DNA from: Prunus persica
Taxonomy: Eukaryota > Streptophyta > Magnoliopsida > Rosales > Rosaceae
Direction: 5' to 3'
Length of the DNA stretch: 64,000 nt
Assembly (NCBI RefSeq): GCF_000346465.2
Contig: NC_034009.1
Span: 42,603,897 to 42,667,896 of the forward strand
A program made the position numbers and the translations under genes. This document shows, piece by piece, positions 26,746 through 38,200 of the stretch. Numbering within the stretch: position 1 is the stretch's first letter; each line of letters starts with the position of its first letter. The notes below the pieces were generated by a model. The model searched no databases. It saw only the letters and a list, made by a program, of their open reading frames with translations, and was not told the origin of the DNA.

Positions 26746-27595
26746 TGTCAAGCCAGAGAAGATCAATGGTGTTGGGGTACTTTCTAGTTTATCGGTATGT
26801 AAATTATGAATGATGACAGTTGCCATTGCAATATTACTTTGGGTTCCATATATATAAGATTTCCAAATCCAATTTACTTATAAGATATAGCTCCAATTTC
26901 CTCTTGGTTTGTAACATGCTTAATTTGGCTTAAATTTGTGTTGAAATTAAGGCATGTTACGAAGACTACATTTTTATACCACATGATGTAGAAAGCGATG
27001 TTTATTTTCACAATAGGAAGTAAAACTTGAAAATAAAACAAGAACAAAAAGAAGAAAAAAGACTTTTAATTAGTTGCATGGTGCAACAATTTTTAGTGAG
27101 GACTGGGTGAATGAATTGCTTGCAGATATGATTGAGTAGAGAGACAGTGTGAAGAAAGGAAGAAGAGGTGACCTGACAGTAATTATAAGCACAAGAAGCG
27201 CAAATGTTATGGTCTAATTTTTCAAGTTGTATTTTAGTTTCTGTAATCATTCATCAATTAATTGTTGTTTACAAAACCAAAATCTAAATATTACAGTTCA
27301 CATTCCAACCCACAAAATGTGGTATATATATGTTGTTTTTACCATCGGCCACAGATCGTTTCGTTTCTTTTAATTTCTTTTGTCGATGCTACAAGTTGAA
27401 GCAGGCATGTGAATGTGGCGAAGGCAAAGTAATTTCAAAGTGAGGTGGGTTCGACAAAAGTAAATTTATTTTAACTTTCGGGGATTAAAGTGTAAAATAA
27501 ACCGTGATTAAATAAAGATATCACCAAAGTTCCATTCTTCTGGCTTGATAATCTTTGTTCAAAATCTGAAAGACAACAACAAATTGACCAATGGA
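26746..27595. other. Convergent intergenic spacer
   Basis: The 3' flanks of the DTM1-like gene and of the B3 gene face each other here. AT-rich, with no further gene recognised. Confidence 0.5.
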
Positions 27596-30035
27596 CTAGG
27601 ATCCAACGCGGGTTATCTGGATTTCCAAGACACGTGTTGATTTTGAACCTGACTTAGATGATACCGGTTTGAGGTTGAATGTGCAGACATCTCCATTTTT
27701 GAGCTTGTTGGCTTCATAAAACTTGTACCATCCTTTTCTAGTAGCTATACGATGACTACCCCTGGTTTTGCTTTCCCACTTTACTTATGATCAGCGGCCA
27801 TGATCTTTCAGACGGGTCTTTGAGAATGATTCTGGATGTGGCCACAATGCCATTTGATCTTGCAAATTTTGCAGGAAAAGTCTGTCATAAAACAACTACC
27901 AAATTTAGAGAAAATCAAAAAATGAAAAAAGTTGTAAGGATTGCAACTCAACCCTGAACAAACAGACCAATTTCACAACTCTGCCAAGGGCTTTGCCACC
28001 AAAACTCCAGACTCAAGAAGTGTGCTTGAAGTGAACATCATGAAATTTTTTATCTTCAATAATATGCAAATAATAACATGACACACTTCATACAGGCAAA
28101 GAGAAGTTAGAAAACTTACCATATAAGCATGAAGAGGATCCCCATGGGTTTTACTCATCGTGGTACTGAACAAAGTCCTTGAGCTTGAGGATGCAGTTCC
28201 TTTTAAGGTTCTTTTTCCTGAAAATAGTCCAAGGAACAACCCACATTAGATGCAACCCAACATTCATTATAATTAAGAGGGTGCAATCCTATCAAAAGTA
28301 AAAATATTGAGTGTAACCTGATGTAAATCTTGTGGGAAATGAAGGCGAATGAAAATTAATATGCCACTGCCATTCTTGTGTGAAATGCAAGAGAATTTTA
28401 AATTTAACGCACCTTTGTAATCATGCTGGTGCTTGTCGCTCTGCAGTTCATACTCTTTCTCACTACCAAGACTCATAGGCAACCACAGTGAACACCATTT
28501 TGCCTTTGTGTTCAAATACTACCATTTCTCCAATGTTCAGGCCGTGATGGTTCACAAAAACTTCCCAACCTTCTTCGAAAGAAAGTACTCCATCAACACT
28601 CCTGCCAAGTCTCACACACCAAGATCCCAAGCAGCTTTTAATAACTGCTTTATCCAGTTTCTTTTCACTCAGAGAACTACTGAAAGCTACTGGAAGTGAC
28701 TGTTCATATGTAGAACAAAAATATTGGGTCACAATCCTAATCACAATCCTAATCCCAACTGAAGACAAATTCATAGTTGAACTCAATTATGTATTTTCAA
28801 TCAAAACATTAAAATCTGTGTCAAACCAACTAGAACAAAATTTATGTAAGCAATAAATTAAGCTGCAAATCAATATACATCAGAAATCAGAAACTGCGTA
28901 ATCAGCAGTATGCATTATTGATAAGTCAACACGAGAAGACTAGGAACATTTAATGGAACAGCTGCAAATTAACCTTTTCCTCCCACTGATTGATTGAATC
29001 AAAAGTCTCATAGATGACAATTTGAGATACCAATCTTTTGAACACTCCCACTGACAAAACTTTTAGTTGGAGATTGTGTGCCAATATGTTCAACATCAAT
29101 ATTGTCTGCATAGCGGAAGTAACTATAGTAGTTTGTTTTGCACTTTTTCGAATACAATCTGCCAAAAAATATGTTTGAAACCAAAAACATAACAACATAT
29201 TAATAACTGGATGCATCTGTATTCAACTTTCAACTTAAACACCAACTTAATTTCCTAGACCAATATTCATACTTTGTAAAACAAAATCAGTAGCTAAGAA
29301 ACTAAATAGCCTGCCATCAAAACAAATTATCGAAATTTCGTTGGAAACAAAAGGAGAAGCATAAAAAGAATAATAAGACCATGAGTGTGTAAAATTTCTC
29401 TTACATCACTTGTCCCACTTGGGCAAACACTCACTTCTTTGCTACTTCAAAAGAGTACGCCAAAGTACTTATGCTGGTCACATAACTTGTAAACATAATA
29501 GCTGGTAAACCATAGATGTAGTTCATAGTAAAAACCATAGATGCACAAAAAACAACCACAAAACTACCAAAGCAAGTTTCCAGCAATGAAGTTTACTTAC
29601 TTGAAAGTTACTATAATTAATTTATAAGTCCGATTAACACAACTTTACATAGAATCAAACTAGGGACAGTAATCTTTATAAAACAAAAATGTGGAGTCGT
29701 TTTATCTCCAATTTATAGTCCAAAGTTGCTCATAAAATATGCCAGCACATACACAATCACATGACCAAGGAAAAAGCAGCAAGATTTAGGGTTTTTTAAA
29801 ATATTTAATTATTTATTACCCTATTACCAAGACAGAAAAATGAACCTAGATTTGTCAAGAGAAAGCATATGTAAACAACATATGAAGTTGAACAACATAA
29901 ACCTCAAAAACAACATAAACGTGAAAACCCACATATATATATATTAAACAGAGAGCGAAGAGAAGAGAATCATACAAGTCGTTTGTTGAACCCAGGAACC
30001 AAAAACTTGAAAAACACGGAGCATTTCCCAGCCAT
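27596..30035 (-). pseudogene. B3-domain (REM family) gene with frameshifts
   Basis: REM-type B3 proteins are plant nuclear DNA-binding proteins, many active in reproductive meristems. Exons readable on the minus strand are 29976-30035 (start codon; residues include SVFFKFLVPGFNKRL), 28413-28699, 28120-28217 and 27596-27881. The first two join in frame into a full B3 domain (PVAFSSSLSEKKL, then SWCVRL, EEGWEVFVNHHGL and VVFEHKGKMVFTVVAYESW). It then hits a stop near 28470, while the continuation typical of the family (SEKEYELQSD) lies in another frame. The last exon encodes a second B3 domain (FPAKFARSNG at its start, KGWYKFYEANKLKNGDVCTF near its end). It too changes frame, with stops near 27770. 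Two frame breaks suggest a pseudogene, although sequencing error or a different exon structure could explain one of them. A truncated single-domain product from exons 1-2 is possible. Confidence 0.75.
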
Positions 30036-30165
30036 GAATCCTGATGAGATGAGTGAATAAGAAAAATAAATGTAAAGACAGAGAGGAAAGTTGAAACTAT
30101 GAATGGACTGACGTTTCTGTGGCTTGTATTCTCACAAAAAAAATTCTTGGGTTTAGCCTTACCAG

Positions 30166-30174
30166 TATATATAG
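30166..30174 (-). promoter_or_regulatory. TATA box upstream of the B3 gene
   Basis: CTATATATA on the minus strand, about 130 bp before the B3 start codon, a normal distance for a plant promoter with a short 5' UTR. Assigned by position and motif only. Confidence 0.45.
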
Positions 30175-30695
30175 CCTGAAAGGGCCAATCGCTTCTCTCC
30201 AACGCAGCATTGGCTTACAGAGAAGTGATGGACGCTCCATGAATGGCATTGGCCGGAGCTTGTCCTTTGAGTACAGAATGCATGCGGGTCGGAAAAGCCT
30301 GAAGCTTTTGCAGCAGCCGTCTGTGCCTGTGACTGTCTCTGTGCTACTAACGCGTCCAGATTGCCAAAATGAGCGTGCTATGCCTTTAATTGACTGATTC
30401 TGATTGCCAGCAAAATGGGCCTGCAATGCCTTTAATTGACTGATTGCCAAAATGAGAAAAAGGCCCATTAACTCTTAGCATTTCACCTACAGAAAGTTGG
30501 GCTGAATTGCACCCCTTTCGGCTTTTTTATATTATATTTTAATTTTTTATATAAAAAATTTCTTTTATTGATTTAACTTGTGCTTTTTCAGGTGTATTTA
30601 TACGGGTTTAGGCTTTTGGACAGGTGAGAATTTAATTTAAACCATATAATTCACTCACTCCACACACTATGCCCTCTTTTATATCGTTGATAAAA

Positions 30696-30949
30696 GAATA
30701 ATGCTACTCTTACCACATTTTTATATCATATTTTTATATCATTTGATGTGGCAGTTGAGGTAGACAGCCACATCAATTAAAATTATTTAATATTTTTTTT
30801 CTTTTATGATTTATTTCAATATTTGTTTTTCTAATTGCCTTAATTAAAATACACTTCATCAATTTAATTGATGTGACATATAATATGAACATGTCACATC
30901 ATGTGGTATAGAAATGTGGGATAAAAATGTGGTAAGTGTAGCATTACTC
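30696..30949. mobile_element. Mutator-type MITE with 9-bp target duplication
   Basis: Exact copies of TTGATAAAA flank the element (30687-30695 and 30950-30958). The ends are inverted repeats: GAATAATGCTACTCTTACC at the left against a right end that reads GAGTAATGCTACACTTACC on the other strand, continuing through CACATTTTTAT. A 9-bp duplication is the signature of Mutator-like elements. At 254 bp it encodes nothing. Confidence 0.85.
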
Positions 30950-30958
30950 TTGATAAAA

Positions 30959-33767
30959 AAATGCCCTCTTTTATATCAAATGGATCATGACCACTACCTT
31001 ACATTCCACGAAATTGTGCACTATAAATAGGAGCTAATAAAAAGATATATGTGATATAAATAAGGAAGAAGAACTTACATGTAATGGGATGTTATTATGG
31101 CGGTATTCCAAACCTATCACGCATTACTATGTCAAAAAATAACATTATTAATGTTATGTCAGAAACTTAAAACACATGGCAATAGATGATTGACTAGAAA
31201 TAACCGTAACAGTAATATCTCCTATATAGGTAAGTTTTTCTTAAGGAGAAGGAGGAATTGAATACATAACCTCATTGCTCTGGCATAGCAATATTTATTA
31301 CTTTTTAGTTATAATACATAAACTTTCTCAAATTTTGTCAATCTCAGTGTTGGCCTTGGACAGAAGCAGTCAATGCGACTTCCTTGGGCACGGTCCAAGA
31401 GGGCACAAAATATTTATTTATTTATTTTTATAAAGAATTTCCACTTGGTCTTTTAATAGTTTTTATTTATTTATATATTATGTTGTTCTAATAAAAACGC
31501 TTATAATAAATGCTCTTATGAACATATGTACATTTTGTACAACCAGTCTCAAACTGACCCTACGTACACATGCTACTATGTACAAATATGTACATTAACA
31601 ATTTAACATCTTGTCTGAAGTTTCAAAACCTAGTAGAGCAAAAAGGTGTAAAAATTCATAGGTCATTAGCATTGCATGTTCATATATGATTTAAGAGTAA
31701 TGCTATAGCCATTGTTCTTTGGTGAACAACTTGCAAATGTTAAGCCTAGGTATACCTAGAAAAGATCCTCTAAAGGGTGAAAGGAAAGAAGAAGAAAAAA
31801 GGTCAAAGGCTTAAAGAGTTCAGCTTTTCAATCATGTCATGAACATGAAGGAAAGCCTCACTGGTATTACTGAGAAAAGGGTCTTCTTCTGCTGAGGAAA
31901 GAGTGTCATAGAGAAAGAGAAGGGCAAAGCTCTTTTTCTGCAGAAATGTGCAAATTAGGGTTGTGCAAATAAGAGCTGAGGGACTCCACCACAGTGGAGA
32001 CTGAGAGTGGAGGGCAGCTTTAAATAGCCATTGATTGGTGCAGACAAAGGAGGGTCACCCAAAAATATTATGAGAGAGAGAAGAGAGAGGGGGTAGATAG
32101 ATGGAAATCCAGCTCATTGTTGTCAAAGAATGATAGGAGCCCACGTGGAGAGGACTGGCAAAGTGCCAGTTCACGGACTTGTACAGTTTTGTATCATAAA
32201 AACTATAGAGAGAGAGAGGTGCTCAACTCATAGCTGTCTCCTCCTCGTCCCTAACGCTGGCAACAAGCTAGATTATCAATCCTCCTCTCTGCTGCTCTCT
32301 CTGCTCATGGGCCTCACCATCAAAAGTCATTGAGAGTTATATGAATACAATACATACTTAATTAGGGAAATGCATGTTCTCCCGCATATACTACTGACAA
32401 GGGAACAGTTGGATTGTAATATGGATAGTTGATGAGGTTGATTCTTTTAAAACATGTGGGTTAGATTCACAATATAACAATATAAATATATTTTTTTTGG
32501 TAACATGAAAATAAGTCCGGCGAAATAATATTACACTATATAGTTATGTTCGATAGTAAACATTTTCTTATCAACATGTTATAACATAATATACCTATGT
32601 TGTTAGATTAAGATTCTAAACCATTTGATAATGTTTGGTTTTGCTTGAATATGTAGCCATGTTTATGGTTTGGTAACATAAGTATGGCAGTGATAGTATT
32701 ACCCTACATAGTTATATAAAATCATAAATGTTATCTTAATATAAGGCTTGTCAACACAAACATATATAAGATACTTAAATTATCATACTATATATTATTA
32801 CGAACAATTGATAAGTTTAGTGTGTACGGCTCATATTACAAATATAGGCAAAATAGTTAACTGTGTGACAATATAAATCTGACAAGAGAACATTACTCGA
32901 TATATACTCATTCAATTTCAAGTTTTAAAACATGACAAGAAGAACATGTGATCCTTCAAAAGAGACTTTATGGCTCGCATGGTCATTAGCTTGTGGACAA
33001 GATAATGGTCTTCCATTAACATATAATAATTCAATTAAGAGCACGAACCCTTTTAGTTAATTAATGATTATTGACCAAGCATTGGGAATGATTCGATACA
33101 GATGGTCATATAAAATTAAACAACAATGTACCATGATTTTGATTTTCCTTGGCTGCCGCCCAAAGCTTGCAATGCACATGATTTTTTATCTGAAAGACTG
33201 AAACCATTGGTTTATGTAATCCTAACTACTGTTTTCTTTCACTTATTTTTCTTGTTTGGAAGTTGGCTTTGTAAACAGCTTATGATTAGACAGTTAGGAA
33301 CATGGGGTCATGTGGGAATATTTGATTAGCATTTGGAAGCAGTTGAGTCATAAAAAAAGATTAAATCTTAATCTAATAAATTAAGCTAAAATTAGCTGTT
33401 CTTTTGACCATAACCAGCTAATGTAACATGAGGCAGAACAACAAGTGCAGAAATTATAATAATAACATTGGTGATCTTTTGGGCAAACCAATTGTCAATT
33501 CACATACCATGAATTGTCGTCCATTGCAGCCACAAATCAAAACACATTAAACAAATTCAAAGAACTAATTAAACCCACTGGTTAGTGCTCAGCAGCATTA
33601 CAAGAGCAACCAACTTTTCTTTATTTAGTTAAGAGAACTGTTAGAGATACTAAATTTGTTCCTTAACTTTTATTCACCAAATAATACGGCAGGGTTTGAT
33701 TAATTTAAATCTGTATGTACTTTCAATTTTATTTATAATTAATAAGTAAGATATATTAATATGTATT
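30959..33767. other. Intergenic DNA, no supported gene
   Basis: AT-rich throughout, except 31740-32330, which has more purine runs, a (GA)n tract near 32070 and 32203, and short open frames. That part could be an untranslated transcript, but I see no conserved product or microRNA I recognise. Confidence 0.4.
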
Positions 33768-33975
33768 TGTTGAAGAATATAAAATCTCACATCGAAAACT
33801 TGACTAAATAAATTAGAACTTATAATAAGTGGTTCCACTCCTAATAACACCGAAGTTTTTTGTGGTAAAACTCTACACCTACTGAGTTTTGTAAGTGATT
33901 AAATTGGGGACAATATCGGTTTTGCTAATAGTGGGCCGCTGATCCGTCTCTTTGAAATTTAACATGGTATCAGAG
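33768..33975 (+). mobile_element. TRIM-like LTR followed by a tRNA-Met primer-binding site
   Basis: A 197-bp block begins TGTTGAAGAATATAAAATC, contains CTCACATCG, and ends TTTAACA at 33964. TGGTATCAGAG (33965-33975) follows at once, complementary to the 3' end of initiator tRNA-Met. This is the layout of LTR retrotransposons in miniature. I could not find a second LTR within the next kilobase, so it is a truncated copy; the internal domain may extend to about 34320. No coding capacity. Confidence 0.7.
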
Positions 33976-34857
33976 AAGGGCTCCAACCCAAACCGGTTAC
34001 ATCTTGATTGGATGTGGCCACCGATCTGATTGACCAACCACACCTTGATAGGTGTTGCCATCAACCCAATCGACTCTGACTCAGAATATGACTTATGAAT
34101 CACACAAATACGGATGATTAATTTCGATGTGAACTTGGTTCCACGTATGACCCATTATTTAGTGAATAAATTTAGTTGTGTTATTGTTATATCTAATTAT
34201 CCAAAATCAATCACATCCACTGAATCATTTTTCGATAGAAAGGGCAACTCGGTGATGATCGAATGGTCCATCTTACTGGCCTAGTTAGCAGACCCACAAT
34301 GAGTACAAATGTTGGGGCATCTCTGATACCCACACCTACACACACACTGTATTAATTGTGTAAACAAAACAACTAACTAATTACAGATCATACCATATTA
34401 TGCTTTTTGGGTCTACATTAATACAACTTTCTTTGGGACAAATAATTAAGATTAAAAACTAAAAAAAAGAACACCAGGGTGGCGAAGATCAAAATATTTT
34501 TTATTTGTTACATGTGGTATTACAAATTCATCGAAATTATGATATATTGTGATGAATAATTATCACTCTAAGGTATAATACTAATAAAATAAATATACAC
34601 AGTGTTATAATATAAGTGATAATATAATATGTGATGGTGTTACGAGGATACAGATAAAACAAGCGAATTAGAGAGAGGATTGGAATGGTGGGATTAAAAT
34701 TTGATTGGAGGGTGGGAGGGTATATTAATGCAGAGACAGGGAGGACACACTTGAAGTGCATTAGTCACACAGAGCTGTCATTCGCTATTACGAAGCCACC
34801 CTCCTCCCCTCTCCTAATTCATAGCCAGCAAATCAGGGTTTGCAGCTGTCGGGTGCT

Positions 34858-34859
<2 letters not shown>

Positions 34860-34907
<48 letters not shown>
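34860..34907. repeat. Long (CT)n microsatellite upstream of the RRM gene
   Basis: About 23 consecutive CT units. It lies some 390 bp before the ARP1-like start codon, probably in the 5' UTR or core promoter, where CT/GA runs are frequent in plant genes. Confidence 0.85.
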
Positions 34908-34910
<3 letters not shown>

Positions 34911-35294
34911 TCTCCCCCCCTCACTCAATCAACCAAACCAACTCCTCTGTTTCAAACTACTCATCAAATATTTGACAGCAATACCAACAGCAACAGCAAC
35001 ATTTTAAACTAATGCAATAACCCTTTTCAAATTTCTGTGTATTCAATGATTTTCTCTCTGTAAAAAAAAAAGAAAAAAAAAAGAGAGAGATGGAATAATA
35101 ATTATGGAGATGGAGGAGCATATAGACATGGAGCAAGCAAAGAAGATCAACAACAACAACAACATGAGGTGGAAGAAATTAAGAGGCCTCTGCTTAGCCA
35201 ATATTTCTTCTCTGTGATCAACAACTGCGTTTGTGTATGAGTTCATGTGGCAAAAACCAAGAAACCAGTTTGTGATTTTGATGATTTAGATGCC

Positions 35295-38200
35295 ATGGCT
35301 TATCCACATTACCGATCACAGTTTGGGGACACAACGTTTACGAAAGTGTTTGTTGGAGGGCTCGCTTGGGAGACACCAACTGATGAAATGCGTAGATACT
35401 TTCAGCAGTTTGGGGAGATTCTTGAGGCTGTCATTATTGCTGATAAGAACACTGGAAAATCTAAAGGCTATGGATTTGTAAGTCTTTGATATTTTAATCA
35501 AAGATCGATGGGTTATTTTTATTTTGTCTTCTGGTTTGGCTTACTCTTGTGTTCTAATTTTATGACTAGGTGACATTTCGTGATTCGGAATCGGCAAGGA
35601 GGGCTTGTGCAAATCCAAACCCTGTGATCGATGGAAGAAGAGCAAATTGTAACATTGCTTCGTTAGGACGTCCTCGGCCTTCACCCCCGAGAGGTACATT
35701 ACATATTTCAACCCGCATTTGAGGTCCTGCATTCGATTCTCCCCTCTCTCTCGTATCGTTGTATAACTTTGCTAAAACTGTGCATTTTCATGGTTTATAC
35801 AGGAAGAAATCAAGCCTCCGGTCCATACCAGGGAAGTGCACCACAGGCTGCACAATCGTATGGCGGAGCGCCGCCATTGCCACCACCGCTGCCGCCACCA
35901 GCCCCTATTATATATCCACCTTACAGGTAAGAAATGTTGCATTATTATTATTTTTATAACAATTAAAGCTTTTTTTTTTTGGAGGGTTAAAGAGAAATGG
36001 TCCATGCATATGCAATGAATTAAATAAGTGTCGTTTTTTATGCTACATATAAATAAATATTTCCTCGGTACAGTTGGTATCAACCTGTAAATAGCAAATA
36101 TAAATCATGTAAATTGACCTTCGTAGAGAAGGTGGGGTGCCATGTTCTCTTGATGTACATATATTATGATACATTGATGGATATATTGACCAAAATCATC
36201 TATAAAATACAGCATTAATATTATATTATTAATTGCTGAAAAATGTAATTGTTTTAAGGAAATTATAAAGATTAATGGAGCTACATTTGGTAGATGAAGA
36301 CGTGAATAGATTACAGTGATATTACTTAAAAAGAAACAAATGGTCAATCTTTGTCTTCATCGGTCAACTCTAGGGTGGTGCTTCCTAAGTCTTTTGTGTT
36401 TTCCAACTTTGTTCCCCTTTTTACAAGTTCTACCCTAAAACCAATCACTCATACATCTCATTAAGTCAAAGTTAACTTAATCTCTGTTAATATGATCAGT
36501 GCGAAACACTTTAAGAAGCAAATTATTATTATTATTTTGTTATAATAGAAGCGATATTGGATATTGGGGAGGGAGAATCAAATCTTAGACCTCTCGAATA
36601 CAAGGATAAATATTCTCAATCACTTAAACTATAAGCCCTTTGTCTTCCAGAATGAAATCATAGAAAGAAAAAAACTTCTCACCTATAGAATGAATTTATT
36701 TTGTTGGAAATAAATCTTCAGCTATCAAGTTATTTTCTGCCATCGTTACCCGGCAATCTCATTTAATATTGATTTGCAGCTACCCAACGTACACTCCTGC
36801 AGATTATGGGTACCATCAAGTTAGTCTCTCTCTCTCTCTCTCTTGCATATACAATAATTGAAACATATGCAACAATTGGTTCACAATATTAATGAATGGT
36901 TGATGTATTGCAGCAGGCAATGTACAACCAACAAGTTCAACAGCAGCCCCAGTACTACTCTCATCAAGTTTATGGATCATCACCATCTTCTCCCATGGGC
37001 ACTCCATATTATTATCATGGCTATTCTTTTCAATCTCCAAGGGCAACGTTTTCTTCACCCCCGGCGCATCGTATGCCTGCTCCTTCCTATCTCTACTATC
37101 CTACGCAGATGGAACCCTCCTCCTCCTATCCAAATCCTGCTCCTCCACTCCTACAACAACCCCCCACCTCAAGGCAACATCCTCCCAATTTTACCTCTCC
37201 TTCACCTGGTAATTAACTACTTTAATCAATTCATTAATTTCTCTACTTTTTTTTTTATCACTGTTTTATTTTATTTTATTTGGTATTTAGTAGTTATATG
37301 TGAAGTATATATAGTTTAAAATTCAATGGAAAATAATTATTAAAACTTTGTAGCTAGGTAGTAGTTCCACATGATATATATATATATATGTGTGTTTTTT
37401 TTTGGGGGGGTTCCCTAGGGATTTGTCTAACATGGACCTAGTGGGGCTACAAGGGCAAGGCCAACCCATGTGAGTGAGCTGTCTGCATGGTTTGTGTGAT
37501 GACCCAAAGGGTCAAATGGGAAGTCATGACAGAGAAGCAGAAGCAGAATTTGTGTAAATTAACAGTGCTGCATGTGGCTTCAACCTCAGCAGTCAAAATC
37601 ATGCTTCATTCTCGAGAGATATTTGTAGTCAAGTGGTCGTTTGGAGGATTAACACTTGTGTGGAACGGGTAGCTTGGGGCATAGCCATAATTCAATGTTT
37701 GAGGGTCATAATCTAAAATTTTATAATTTTTTCTTATTATCTCACGTCATATAGTATACATATACTCACGTCATATAGTATACATATACTAAGGGGAAGA
37801 AGAAGAAAAATCGGGAGGACCAAAATAATGCTACGCTCATTTCACGCGAGTTTTTTTTTTTTTTTTTTTGAGGGGGAGAAGGAATGAAAAATAACATTAT
37901 AAATTTATAAAAAAACACAGTTATAATTGAGTTTCGAGTTATACTGATTAACAGTTTGATTACATAATATGAGGAAAAAAAAATTGCTCTATGTATATGT
38001 TGCTTGATTACTTAGGTCTCATATATATATATATATATATATATATTACAAACCATTTTCTATATTCTTTAGCATAAGACAAGTGATTAATATGTTGAGA
38101 AAATGGTTGTGGATACTGCTAAAATATGAAAACTATGAGAGAGTATTTGTTTGTGGGAATTTTCTGTGTATTCTTCTCATTGTAGGAGGTCATATTTATA

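Noticed and set aside
33126..33329. 67-residue frame with a hydrophobic stretch
   Set aside because: No family resemblance or supporting splice or promoter signal; length is expected by chance in this composition.
35247..35294. Upstream extension of the RRM protein (would begin with Val codon GTG)
   Set aside because: No ATG in this frame upstream; the family similarity fits the ATG at 35295.
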